Assembly (NCBI RefSeq): GCF_035594125.1
Contig: NC_087190.1
Location: 9,291,604-9,355,603, forward strand
Source: Scylla paramamosain
Taxonomy: Eukaryota > Arthropoda > Malacostraca > Decapoda > Portunidae
DNA length: 64,000 nucleotides
Direction: 5' to 3'
Positions 1 to 10,740 of the stretch are shown piece by piece (position 1 is the first letter of the stretch; each line of letters begins with the position of its first letter). A program made the translations under genes and the position numbers. The notes beneath the pieces are model-generated. The model saw nothing but the letters and a program-made list of their open reading frames with translations, made no database searches and was not told the DNA's origin.

Positions 1-582
1 AGGTTAAGTCATTGCGCACATAAACGCAACATCCAGCTTTGGATCGAAAATGAGGATAGAGAAAGTAGGAGGGAACAGAAAAGGGGCTACTGTCAGTTGC
101 CTCAGACACCTGAGTTTCAGTGAGGAAAAGAAGATGAGGTTTACAAGAGGAGAGGTGGTGTTTTACTGATTGAAAAATAGATCTTAGGCCGCGAATGTTG
201 CAGAAGTTAATGAAGAAAAGGTTGAGGGGGATGTCAAGACACTTAGGGTCGTCGACAGAAAGGCAGTCCGACCTGGGGACATTTATGGTCCCCTCCCCAG
301 ATGGGGATTCCGAGGCTAGTGTAGGAGTCGCCATGATAATTTTGAAATTTTTGAGTGAAGGTTGTGTGTGTGTGTGTGTTATTAGGTGCTTGTAGTTTTG
401 TGTGGAAGAAGAGAGTTGTCTTTAGAGGGCAGGCTGTGACTGCCCCCTTGTGTTGTGAGACACAAAGGGAAACGTTCAGTGAGGTCACAGCTGGGTTTAA
501 TGATAAGTTCACAGCACCCCTTGAACAGTGCTTTAGAACTCACTGGGAGTAATTATCGTTTCGGCAGGTGTCTACTGCCTCC
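1..582 (-). mobile_element. Family J non-LTR retrotransposon, 5' end (cut by window edge)
   Basis: This is the 5' part of the most abundant element of the window, read on the minus strand. The 5' terminus is at 582 (GGAGGCAGTAGACACC in element sense). About 250 bases of 5' UTR are followed by the start of the endonuclease-RT frame. The same 5' UTR recurs near 10432, 12333, 17329, 17593, 29832, 36461 and 56411, which fixes the terminus. The protein frame is interrupted within the piece. The rest of the copy lies left of the window. Confidence 0.85.
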
Positions 583-635
583 TTCCTACGTAAGAGAAGT
601 ATATACAAGAGATTAAGGTGGAGAAGCTTTAAGGT
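583..635 (+). mobile_element. L2/CR1-like element, left piece before the BEL insertion
   Basis: These 53 bases join in sense to 6936 onward once the BEL/Pao element is taken out. The joined translation continues into the region before the reverse transcriptase (NYELKVANQAK, then DPKGFYQVYW). The piece ends with AAGGT, which is repeated at 6931-6935. Confidence 0.6.
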
Positions 636-1031
636 TGAAGAATGTCTATTTCTCCATCGTGCAGAACTCGGAAATAGGAGAAGATTCTAGGGCTATGTGA
701 GACGCCATCATGTTTGTCAACAGCTCTAATTCTTCCTTTCTCAGTACATTCTTACAAAACTACAAAAACTATCACACAATGAGTTTTGACATAAACTTAT
801 ACTTAGTAAATGTAATACTTATGAACATAAATTACTAAAGTTCTTTTCCTTGGCTAAAGCCCCTTATTTAGGACTAGAAACACAGCAGCAAGAAATACTG
901 GCACATTATAGGAACGTGGCTATGTGACAGTAAACGAAAACGAGAGCTTGGCCGTCCATTTTGAGGGAGACTTAAGAAACTAGAACAACACTCATAAAAT
1001 TAAGACTATTGAGGTTATTTCAGATTTAACA
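636..1031 (-). repeat. BEL/Pao 3' LTR
   Basis: This copy is the 3' LTR in element sense. It is nearly identical to 6533-6930 (two adjacent substitutions near 692, one near 918, and a 2-bp gap near 790 by eye). In minus orientation it starts TGTTAAATCTG and ends TTCA. Confidence 0.92.
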
Positions 1032-1046
1032 TTCTCCCCCTATAGG
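1032..1046 (-). promoter_or_regulatory. BEL/Pao polypurine tract
   Basis: In element sense AGGGGGAGAA lies directly against the 3' LTR. This is the expected primer for second-strand synthesis. Confidence 0.7.
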
Positions 1047-1146
1047 GGGCGTTAAAGCCACCTATCTTAAGAATATATATGTAAATCTTACAAAAATCCT
1101 TAAACTTAAACTTAATGACACATATTACAATCTTCACTTCATCATC

Positions 1147-2070
1147 TTATAAGTCTAACTTAGCAGGAACCTTGATTATTCTACCAGATCTAGTCTTAGA
1201 AATCACATTATCATCACTAACAGTATCCACAGACAAACTGGTGTCCTCATCACATGAATTTCCATTAACATCAGGGTTATTATAGATCATAGGCCTACAA
1301 GAGAGATCAATGTCATCAGATCTAGTTACTTCTAAGTTATACAACCGTTGGATAGGCCTAGTAATCTCTCCCTTACTTGTTTTTAACCTTACACTTCTTA
1401 CAAGTCCATCTTTACCATGAAAAACATCAGTTATAACTCCAAGAGGCCATTTCAGTCTTGGAATGTTGTCCTCCTTGATCAACACAAGATCACCCTTAGA
1501 CAAACTACAATTATGAGTGAATCCTTTGACAACTTGAGGTAAATTGGTTATATAATTATTACTCCAGACCTTCCAAAAATGTTCTAGCCTCTGATTCTTC
1601 ACACATTCCCTCTCAGTCAAATCCTTGGAAGTTACTATACGTGGTTCTAAATCCTGTGAGGGTTTACTGTGAGGCACCCTACCTAGGAGGAAATGTGAGG
1701 GGGTAAGATACTGAGAGGAGTCAGGATCGTCACTCACATAGGTCAAGGGTCTTGAATTGATGGATGACTCTATTTCTACTAGTATGGTTTCTAATTCAGT
1801 CTTACTTACATAATTTTGGTTCAGAGTCTTTCTTAAGGCAAGTTTAACTGACCTAATGAGTCTTTCTCACCACCCACCCCACCAAGGAGACCGAGGGACT
1901 ATAAATTTCCATTTGGGGGCTAGATGACCATATACCTTCTGTACTTCAGTTTGAGCAGCTATGAAAGTCTTTGCATTATCTGAGTACATGATACTAGGTA
2001 AGCCTCTCCTAGCAACAAATCTTCTTATAGCTAAGAGGCAGTCAGACAAGGATAGTGACTCTGAGTTCTA
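1147..2070 (-). pseudogene. BEL/Pao integrase core and C-terminal domain
   Basis: After the frameshift the integrase core resumes (SDCLLAIRRFVARRGLP), with the second catalytic Asp in MYSDNAKTF. The core then reads PRSPWWGGW and stops at UGA (1869-1867), and the next codon in frame is the expected catalytic Glu region (ERLIRSVKLALRK). From 1746 the frame is open to 1147 and holds the C-terminal part: TPSHFLLGR, a WKVWSNNYI segment and a basic chromatin-binding-type tail. The stop again falls where related elements usually have Trp or another aromatic residue. The element end follows within about 115 bases. Confidence 0.85.
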
Positions 2071-4732
2071 GATGAATGGCTCTTGTAACACCACAAGTGA
2101 ACAAGAGAACATAAAACTTGTTACTAGGATAATCAGCACAAAACAAAGGGCCAGCAAAATCTAGTCCAGTGACACTGAAAGGTGGAGCAGATGTCACTCT
2201 TTCCTTAGGTAATGGAGCCACAGGTTGGCTGCATGGTCTAGAATCAAGACAACGGCAGCTTAAACACTCCATCAGTACTGTCTTAGCTAGTCTTCTCACT
2301 CCTATGATCCAAAAGTTGGTCCTTAGAGATGAAATGACAGTGTCAACACCTGCATGCTTCAGAAATTTATGTTGAAATCTTATCAAAAGCTTGGCAAGAG
2401 GACCCTTGGGTATTATAACAGGATGTTTAGTGTCATAATCTAAGTCTGAAAACTTAAGACGGCCTTTGATTCTTAACAGTCCCTTAAAGTCTATGAATGG
2501 GTCCAATTTGCTTAACTTAGACACTTGAGGAATAGCTTTATTATTCATGAGGGTCTTTATTTCATCAGAGAATTCTTCTCGTTGGATGAGATAAATCATC
2601 TTCAATTTAGCCAAATCAATCTCTTCAGTAGTGATGGAGCCTTTCAACTTATTCTTCACATTTCTACAGTTGTTAATAAACCTTAAAACATAAGCTGTAA
2701 CCCTTAGAGCCTTACTCAGATCACTGTACTTGTTTAAGTCTATGAAAGGAGATTCTGGTTCTCCTTGAACACTGAGACAGACAGTACTTTTGGTGCTCGT
2801 TTCCTTCGTATCACTGACTAAGGTACTACCTTCCTTATGATGACGAGGGGTGTTTGTTAGCATACTAGGCCCAAACAGCCACATAGAATTATCCACAAGC
2901 TTGTCTGCTAACAAACCCCGTGTTATCAAATCAGCTGGATTGTCTTTGCTTCTGCAATGTTGCCAGCAATTTTTAGGTGTTAACTCTAAGATATCCCTTA
3001 CTCTATTAGACACAAATACATCTTTCTTACTAGTTTCTCCTTGTATCCATGACAGGGCAATAGTGGAATCTGTCCAACACACAACTTGAGTGTTACTATC
3101 TAACTTAAGGGAAGTCTTAACAAAGTCCACCAGTCTTGAACACAAAAGAGCTCCCATTAGCTCTAATCTTGGCAAGGTAACAGTCTTTATGGGAGCGACT
3201 CTTGACTTGGAAGCTACTAACGATACCTTAGATGAATTGTCCTCTAAGGTTACTCGCAAGTATACACATGCTCCATAGCCCTTCTCTGATGCATCACCAA
3301 ATCCATGTAGCTCTACATTGCGTAGCTCCCCCCAAGACAGCTCTGGAAAATAGCATCTGTTTACATGAAATGATTTGAGGCATTGACTACTAAGAAGCCA
3401 TTTCTGAAACTTTGACTTCAAATCTGAAGGCATCTCTTCATCCCAACTTACATTTAGTTTCCAGAGTTCTTGAAAGAGAATTTTGCTGTACATGACAAAG
3501 GGGCTAATTAATCCTAAAGGGTCAAAGATTTTGGCAATAACACTAAGTATGCTCCGCTTTGTAGAGGCTATTTCAACACTGGTGTCTGGGTTAATGGCAA
3601 CAAAAGAGAATGTATCCTGTGAATTACACCACTTCAGCCCTAACACAGTATTAGGTTCATCTCCACTTACAAGGTACTGGTCATGGGACTTGGATGTAAT
3701 CAAGAGACTATTTGACACAAGCTTTGTAAGATCCATACTAGCATCAGCTAAATTACTACGTGCTTTACAGAATTTTTCAGATGTCTCTACAACTGAATCT
3801 GCACCACTTAACCAATTATCTGTGTACATGTTAGACTTCAGTTCTTGTATTACACTTGTTTCTGGATGCTTGTCCAAATGATGTTTGATAGTAGCATTTA
3901 ACAGAAAGGGACTAGCTGTGTTACCAAAGGGTACACGTGTGAATCGCATGTGCCGCATCGTACCATCCTCTCTTCGTAACAAAAATCTATGAACATCTCT
4001 GTCATTCTTTTGAACATTTACTTGCAAAAATGCTTTAGTTATGTCTGCTGTTATGGCAAAGGGCCAACGACGGAAGCGGATGAGTACCTCAACCAAGTCC
4101 GGGTTGAGCGATGGGCCAGACAGCAAACAGTCATTCAATGACACACCATTGTAACCAGTGGCAGAGGCATCAAAAACTGGTCTTACTTTAGTACTTGTAC
4201 TGCTCAACTTCACTACTGAACGGTGTGGCATGTAGTACACGGGACTCACACCTGATACTTCTTCACTTGGTACTTCTTCTATTATGAGATCAGACTCATA
4301 ACTATCAAACACCTTTTGATACTCTTTCTTTAGTTCTTTGTCCTTATCCAACTTAACCATTAACTTACTTAACCTCTTTCTGACTAAACCTTCATTGTTC
4401 ATAAGCCTATCTTTAGCAAATTCATCTTTCCATGGTAGAGTGACCTCATATCGGCCATCCACAAACTGCACTGTACTCTCAAATTCTCTGTGTACTCTGG
4501 CATCACTGTAACTTTCTACAACTTCCTTAGGCTTAATCCCTACAGTTTCCAGACCCCAAAATCTTCTTAAATCAGCATCTGAAACACTGGAAATACATAA
4601 CAGTTGTGGAGCAGAGTACTCAGAGGATGTGGGAGCACACTCAGATATCTTACCAGATAGTACATACCCAAAGACAGACTTCATGGCTACAACACTATTC
4701 AGTTGAATGGCATCTGTAGGTGAAATCAATGT
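2042..4732 (-). pseudogene. BEL/Pao reverse transcriptase, RNase H and start of integrase
   Basis: This is the continuation in the same frame after the UGA, open for about 896 codons. The RT domain holds RPVFDASATGYNG, ITADITKAFLQV and the active-site box MYTDNWLSG, an x-D-N form found in some BEL/Pao elements in place of x-D-D. The Pao-type region (IAKIFDPLGLISPF) follows, then RNase H (HGFGDASEKGYGACVY and CWTDSTIALSWI). Next is the integrase zinc domain with His pair and Cys pair (FQHKFLKHAG, then ECLSCRC), and the first integrase Asp (GLDFAGPLF). The frame is lost by a one-base shift between about 2075 and 2045. Confidence 0.9.
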
Positions 4733-6478
4733 TCAATAGAAGTCTAATCCAATCAAGATATCAACTTCAAGAGGAGAGTCCTGCTGATAATCATCTGCTA
4801 ATGCAACATGAGAAAATGAATTAAGCACTGCATTGGGTACAACAGGTCTCACTAAAGGCTGACATATTTTAGGTATTTCAGCTGCAATAATGGGTACAAC
4901 TTTCCTTTCAGAATTCCATAACTTTAAACTATAAACATTTCTATGTTCATTCTTTCCAGCACTGTGACCTCCAAAACTAGAGTACAGTATAGGTGTACTA
5001 GTGACCCATTGTGGCTTACACTTTTTCACAAAACTACTGCTGACATAGGTTCTATCTCCACCATTATCAAACATAACCTTAGCTACTACAACATTACCAT
5101 CTCCTGTGCTTACTTGGACCTTTGCGGTCTGTAAAATAGTACAGTTACTACCCTGTCCAGACAGAAGTACTACATTCTCAGGTTTGGCACTAGTGTCACT
5201 ACTTTTACTTTCTTTATATTCTTCCTTTTTTAAACTTGGTTCTAACTTTACGCCACACATAAGTACATTGTGAGTACCATTACATTTTGTACACTTTATG
5301 TGGGACTTACATTCTCTTGACATATGTCCACTGTTTAAGCACTTGAAACAGAGACCCAAACCTTTTATCTTCTCACCTTGCTCCTTACCATCTAACTTTA
5401 ATACAGCAAAACAATTCTCCAACTTATGCCTTTTACTACAAAAAGAGCAGAGAGAGCTTTCTTGTTTTGAAGAAGCATGGAGGGCTGCAGCTGAGTACAC
5501 CTTTTCCTTAGAACCTTTACTTTCTTTCCTTTCGTCACTAATGCTTTTCTTACCCTTAAAGGCTTCATATCTTTCCAATCTTGATATTTCTTTGTGAAGG
5601 AATTGTAACAGCCACTCCAAATCACTTTCGTGTCCATCCCCATCCCTGGCCCATTCTAGCCTCAGTTCATTGGGTAGACGAGACAGGATAATAGGGGTGA
5701 GAAACACTTCACACTGCTTCCCACTGACACCTAAAGCTTCTAAACTACGAATGTGTGTTAGGACTTCATTGCGCAACTTCCATAGTTGAGCAACACTCTT
5801 TGTTCCATTTTGATTAAGGTTGACATGACCACAAAGCAAGGTCTGGACGTGTGCAAAAATAATTATTTCTGGCTTCCCATAGCGGTCTTTCAGTAAGTCA
5901 CAGGCAACTTGATAATTCTCACTGGTATGTGCCAACCCCTTGACCACACTCTTGGCATCTCCCTCCAGTAAAGACAACAAATAGGTAAACTTACTAATTA
6001 CTGGAAGGTTAGTAGCATTAATGTGGAAGTTGAACTGGTCCCAAAAGGACTGCCATTGTGTGATTTCACCGCTGAACTTTGGCAACTCCAATTTGGGTAA
6101 CTTCACATTCACAGCTTCTGAGTCTTGAGATCCACTTACACTACTTGGAACTGGAGACCCACCTGGTGCTGCTGCTGCTAACTTTCTTATCTTGTCCTCA
6201 GCTAGAAGTCTAGGTTTCATACTTTCTTGTCTGAAGGCGTGAACTTCATCTAATTCTTGGTCCAGTTCTTCAGCTTCGACTTCACCTTCTAGTTCTTCTT
6301 GTACTTCATCTAACTTGGTTAGTCTTTTGTCAAACTCTTGAATGGCGTACTCCATTTCACTAAGGGTGAGAGTGGGCTGAGCTAGCACCTCTGAGAGAGC
6401 TTGTGAGGTTCTTGTCACCCAGCCCCTACACGCCGTTCTCTTCTTCTTAAGCTTCTCCATTTCGTTGTCACTGCACAA
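4733..6478 (-). pseudogene. BEL/Pao gag and protease part of the polyprotein
   Basis: The frame is open for 581 codons from 6478. Residues about 1-100 are acidic and helical. Residues about 130-290 match the DUF1759-type gag region of BEL/Pao elements (start PKLELPKFSG). Then come three Cys-rich knuckles: CSFCSKRHKLENC, CFKCLNSGHMSREC and CTKCNGTHNVLMC. The protease-like domain has the motif MFDNGGDRTYVS, with Asp and Gly as in retroviral-type aspartic proteases. The frame stops at UGA (4735-4733) right after LIGLDFY. The same frame continues open beyond this stop into the RT, and the family normally has a Trp there, so I read it as a nonsense change in a single gag-pol frame. Programmed readthrough is possible but less likely. 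Confidence 0.88.
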
Positions 6479-6511
6479 ACTTGTCTAAATCTTGAACTTA
6501 GGTACTTGCTT

Positions 6512-6529
6512 TCCCGGGTCTGGGCACCA
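6512..6529 (-). promoter_or_regulatory. BEL/Pao primer-binding site
   Basis: In element sense the sequence TGGTGCCCAGACCCGGGA starts three bases inside the 5' LTR. It begins with TGG, as needed to pair with a tRNA 3' CCA end. I cannot name the primer tRNA with confidence. Confidence 0.75.
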
Positions 6530-6532
6530 AAA

Positions 6533-6930
6533 TGAAGAATGTCTATTTCTCCATCGTGCAGAACTCGGAAATAGGAGAAGATTCTAGGGCTAAATGAGAC
6601 GCCATCATGTTTGTCAACAGCTCTAATTCTTCCTTTCTCAGTACATTCTTACAAAACTACAAAAACTATCACACAATGAGTTTTGACTTATAAACTTATA
6701 CTTAGTAAATGTAATACTTATGAACATAAATTACTAAAGTTCTTTTCCTTGGCTAAAGCCCCTTATTTAGGACTAGAAACACAGCAGCAAGAAATACTGG
6801 CACATTATAGGAACGTGACTATGTGACAGTAAACGAAAACGAGAGCTTGGCCGTCCATTTTGAGGGAGACTTAAGAAACTAGAACAACACTCATAAAATT
6901 AAGACTATTGAGGTTATTTCAGATTTAACA
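6533..6930 (-). repeat. BEL/Pao 5' LTR
   Basis: This copy is the 5' LTR in element sense and lies next to the primer-binding site. It should hold the element's promoter, but I could not point to a convincing TATA box or start site. The flank at 6931-6935 is AAGGT. Confidence 0.92.
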
Positions 6931-6935
6931 AAGGT

Positions 6936-8657
6936 CACAATATAACGAATTAGAACAATCAGGAAGTTAACGAGGAAAGCTAATAGCAATTATGAATTAA
7001 AGGTAGCCAACCAGGCGAAAACGGACCCCAAGGGATTTTATCAGGTATACTGGACGAAGAATAAGAATACTATAGGTCCATTAAAGGCAACAGATGGAGG
7101 AGCTGGTTAGTTCTGGGGAGGATATTAATAAACTTCTGAATGAGTATTTTTTAACTGTCTTCACCCAGGAAAACATGCAGGATATGCCTGAGCTTATTAG
7201 TGAGTCGTTAGTTTCTGTCTTTAGGAAATCACTGGAGCCAGGTGAGGTACCAGCAATGTGGAGGCAGGCTAATGTAGCACCCATCTTTAAGAAAGGAGAT
7301 AAAACTTTAGCGTCTAATTATAGACCTGTCAGCTTAACTTCAGTTGTAGGTAAAATATTAGAGTCAATAATAGCGAGCAACATTAGGGAACATTTAGACA
7401 AACATAACTTGATAAATCAGTCACAGCATGGCTTCACGAAAGGGAAGTCTTGCCTGACAAACTTGTTAAGTTTTTACAGTAAAGTGTACGAGGCAGTAGA
7501 TAATGGTGTTAGTTATGATATCTTATATCTGGACTTTAGTAAAGCATTTCACAAGGTACACCATCAAAGGCTCCTGAGAAAAGTTAGGGCACATAGGATA
7601 GATGGGAAGGTGTTAGGCTGGATAGGGTCATGGCTTAGCGACAGGCGACAAAGAGTTGTAATAAACGGCTCGAAATCCGAATGGGGTCATGTAATGAGTG
7701 GGGTGCCATTGTCATTTCTAGTATATATCAATAACTTGGATAGTGGAATTAGTAGTGATATTAGTAAATTTGCGGATGACACAAAGATAGGTACATTAAT
7801 TAGGTCAGAATCGGATGCCATCGCCTTGCAGGCAGATTTAGATAGAATGAATGAATGGACAGATAGATGGCAAATGCAATTAAATATCAATAAATGCAAA
7901 GTACTTAGCGTAAGTAGAGGAAACCTACACAGTAGGTACACATTAAACAATGAAACTCTGATTTAGGAGATTTAGGAGTTATAGTTAGCTCTGAACTCCG
8001 TCTAGGAAAACAATGCATAGAGGCCAGAAACAGGGCAAATAGGGTACCAGGATTAATTTTTGGGAGTGTTAAAACTAGAAGGCCGGAAATAATTTTAAAG
8101 TTATACTTGGTGCTGGTCAGACCTCATCTAGACTACGCTGTGCAGTTCTGGTCCCCACATTACAGGAAATATATAGGTCTATTAGAATAAGTACAGAGGA
8201 GAATGACTGAAAGGATACAGGGGATGAGGAGTATTCCTTACGAGGCGAGGTTGAAGTTGTTGAATTTACATTCTTTAGACAGACGTACGTTAAGAGGGGA
8301 CCTGATAGAAGTCTCTAAGTGGTATAAGGGTTATAACAAGGGTGATGTAAGCAAAATTCTTAGGATCAGCAACCAGGGTAGAACAAGAAATAACGGGTTC
8401 AAGCTTGAAAAATTTAGGTTTAGAAAGGAGATAGGAACGAATTAGTTCTCAAATAGAGTGGTAGATGAGTGGAACGGACTCAGTAATCATGTTGTTAGTG
8501 CTAGGACATTAGAGAGCTTTAAGAGAAGATTAGACAGGTTTATGGATGGGGATAATAGATGGAAATAGGTAGGTATATTTCATACAGGGACTGTCATGTG
8601 TAAGCCTGGTCGCTCCTTGCAGCATCTCTTATTTCTTATGTTCTTATGTTCTATTGC
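6936..8657 (+). mobile_element. L2/CR1-like non-LTR retrotransposon, 5'-truncated
   Basis: This element lacks its endonuclease and starts in the linker before the RT. Its 3' tail (8628-8651) is the tandem run TTATGTTCTTATGTTCT, typical of CR1/L2-type ends. It is older than the BEL element that split it at 635/6936. A frame shift occurs after about 7966, and stops follow near 8190 and 8445. Confidence 0.85.
7094..8445 (+). pseudogene. L2/CR1-like reverse transcriptase, broken
   Basis: RT motifs in order are IFKKGDKTLASNYRPVSLT, QHGFTKGKSCLTNLLSFY, YDILYLDFSKAFHKV (first catalytic Asp; His replaces the usual Asp after AF), SGVPLSFLVYINNL and the active site KFADDTKIG at 7769-7780. The segment between SGVP and FLVYIN is about six residues short of the usual SGVPQGS...LLF, so there is a small in-frame deletion at the fingers-palm boundary. 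The C-terminal part continues in other frames (RPHLDYAVQFWSPHY, LKLLNLHSLDRRTLRGDLIE). This is a dead copy. Confidence 0.85.
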
Positions 8658-8787
8658 TCAGCATCCTCCACGTGGTGAGCCATCTATTTTTAAGACCTTC
8701 CCTCCCTCTCGCTCTCAAGGGAGTCCCGCACCTCCCTCACATTCCGCCAGAGTCCTTAGTGAAACCATCTGCTTGTAGATTATTGGT

Positions 8788-8807
8788 TCAGAGAGAGAGA
8801 GAGAGAA

Positions 8808-8891
<84 letters not shown>
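8788..8891. repeat. (GA)n microsatellite
   Basis: About 100 bases of GA with one early interruption. It lies 35 bases past a (C/T)-rich stretch after the L2-like tail. Confidence 0.97.
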
Positions 8892-8893
<2 letters not shown>

Positions 8894-9276
8894 ATTCGTT
8901 ATTCCACTACTAATGTTACTTTCGTGGCTCAAGTTCTCCTGCAATAAGGAACACATGATACACGGACGTTTCGAAGGACAGGATAGAGAGGGATAAAGAC
9001 ATTTTCCATGCTCACCACTCCCACAGGCACAGTCAGCATAAAAGCCGTGAAAACACCTCATCTCTATCAGGCAACGTGTATGTAGAATTTTAATTGCAAA
9101 ACGTAAAATTATGGAATACACTATACTATCCCTGCAGTCAGAATTGATGTATAACGAGGATAGGAGGAGAATTTTAGTAATAATAATCAGGTGTTGTTTA
9201 GATTTTCATTTGACAATTTAGTTTTTTTACTGTTGTAAGAACGCTTTTTGTCGTGCATCTGTGCACTGTGAGAGAA

Positions 9277-9281
<5 letters not shown>

Positions 9282-9349
<68 letters not shown>
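9282..9349. repeat. (GA)n microsatellite
   Basis: About 68 bases of uninterrupted GA. The sequence from 8892 to 9281 between the two GA tracts shows no coding or repeat signal I can recognise. Confidence 0.97.
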
Positions 9350-9350
<1 letters not shown>

Positions 9351-9401
9351 CAATGTATAGAAATTAATAATAAAATGTGAAAGATAATGTAAAGGGTGAC
9401 A

Positions 9402-9404
<3 letters not shown>

Positions 9405-9492
<88 letters not shown>
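9405..9492. repeat. (TA)n microsatellite
   Basis: About 88 bases of TA, starting roughly 80 bases downstream of the receptor exon C donor on the minus strand. Confidence 0.97.
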
Positions 9493-9494
<2 letters not shown>

Positions 9495-9573
9495 CATGTG
9501 AATTGTTAACTTTAATTCCACAATAAAAGCAATAATCACCTGGAAGCCCAGCACTTAGCAAACATTCCCTTAC

Positions 9574-9752
9574 CTGAAACCCCAGGCAACGCCGGCAAAG
9601 ACTGGGTATTTGGTAGCACTGATGTATACAGGTGTGTAGCCCGACTCGAGGGTGTAACGGGAACGAACAGCGATAATTGCTGTGTACTGGTTTTCTATGT
9701 ATGAGTGACGACCTTCTAGCAAACGCTCCATTCCCTCTTCCAGAGTGTGGTA
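9574..9752 (-). CDS. Ionotropic receptor exon C (second part of S2)
   Basis: This 179-nt exon has acceptor TCTCCGTAACAG|TAC and a strong donor CAG|GTAAGG. The frame read is the one with YHTLEEGMERLLEGRHSYIEN followed by 38 more residues, ending AGVAWGFR with the Arg codon split in phase 2. The LLEGRHSYIEN stretch corresponds to the S2 segment that in iGluRs carries the acidic residue contacting the ligand amino group. The end GVAWGFR is the usual boundary before the last S2 helix and M4. A longer open frame on the same strand covers this place (9364-9795), but it reads the wrong frame and runs into the TA tract. No M4 exon is visible from here to base 1. Confidence 0.85.
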
Positions 9753-10127
9753 CTGTTACGGAGACATCAATAATAAAGAGTGGTAGGACTGACACTTGAT
9801 AGGATTTATAATGATAGCTGTGTTTATTATAAGTACCGTGGCCTTTGTGCTCCTTTCTAAGAGATAGTTACGTAAAGTCAATTCCTTTGGGATTGCATCA
9901 ACATTGCATTTCTTGAATAATATAAAGATTTACTATGCCTAGACTCATACATATCGCCTTCAAAATGTTCACTGGAATAGTATGAGTGAATCACATACAG
10001 CGTGTAACACAAGTTTCTGCTGATATTGTTAGAGGTGAAAGTTATTGTAAGTAGAGTATGTACTATGCGCATATACATTTTGAGGCGTTGTTTCCCTCTT
10101 GTATGAAATTCAAGTGTGGGCGAGCGT

Positions 10128-10158
<31 letters not shown>

Positions 10159-10431
10159 CATGCTGGTCTGTGTGGATGCGAAATGTCCCTTGGTGAAATT
10201 ATGAATTATTCAGTGATTATTTCTACAAGTTATGAGCATTACAGTGTCCTACAGCAAGACAAGTGGCATTAATGGACAGGTGATTACAAATAAACACTAC
10301 ACATAAAGAATATAGCTGCGATAAAAGAAAAATAATATTATTGGTTACGTGGCATCACGCCTGCCAGGGCAGCGAAGGGGAGGAGTTACTGCCAGCACTG
10401 CCATACATTTGTAGTAATACGGATAGGAAGA
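9753..10431. other. Intron sequence without recognisable feature
   Basis: The stretch is AT-rich with no convincing reading frame. A (CA)n run of about 26 bases is at 10132-10158. It lies in the intron between receptor exons B and C. Confidence 0.6.
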
Positions 10432-10740
10432 GGAGGCAGTAGACACAAGTTGGAACGATATTATTATTCCCAGTGAGGTCTAAGGCACTGTATCATGGGG
10501 TGATGTGAAATTATCATTAAAGCCAGCTGTGACCTCACTAAACGTTTGTTTCCCTTTATGTCTCACAACACAAGGGAGCAGTCAAAGCCTGCCTTCTAAA
10601 GACAACTCTCTTCCTTCACACACAACTACATACACCTAATTACACAAAATTCAAAATTATCATGGCGTCTACTACATCAGCCTTGGAGTCCCCATCTGGG
10701 GACTCCAGGTCGGACTGCTCTTCCGGTATCAACCTTAAAT
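10432..10740 (+). mobile_element. Family J 5' UTR fragment
   Basis: The 5' terminus GGAGGCAGTAGACAC is at 10432, followed by the J 5' UTR and about 70 bases of coding start. It belongs to an older subtype that shares the CTGCTCT...GGTATC stretch with the relic near 56450. At about 10741 it switches abruptly to minus-strand J sequence. Confidence 0.85.

Larger units (their letters stand above)
636..6930 (-). mobile_element. BEL/Pao LTR retrotransposon, nearly complete
   Basis: This 6.3-kb element in minus orientation is bounded by direct repeats of 396 and 398 bases that begin TG and end CA. It is flanked by the 5-bp direct repeat AAGGT (631-635 and 6931-6935), the duplication size expected for BEL/Pao. 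It has a primer-binding site, a purine tract and a gag-protease-RT-RNase H-integrase frame. The LTRs differ by about three substitutions and one 2-bp gap, so the insertion is recent. The coding frame has two in-frame UGA codons and one frameshift, so this copy is not autonomous as it stands. It sits inside an L2/CR1-like element. Confidence 0.93.

Noticed and set aside
3483..3881. Plus-strand 132-codon frame inside the BEL/Pao element
   Set aside because: It is antisense to the well-supported RT/RNase H frame and has no motif.
8654..8947. 97-codon frame across the GA tract
   Set aside because: Mostly Arg-Glu from the GA repeat.
9364..9795. 143-codon minus-strand frame over receptor exon C
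   Set aside because: It is in a different frame from the conserved receptor peptide, ignores both splice sites and ends in a TA tract.
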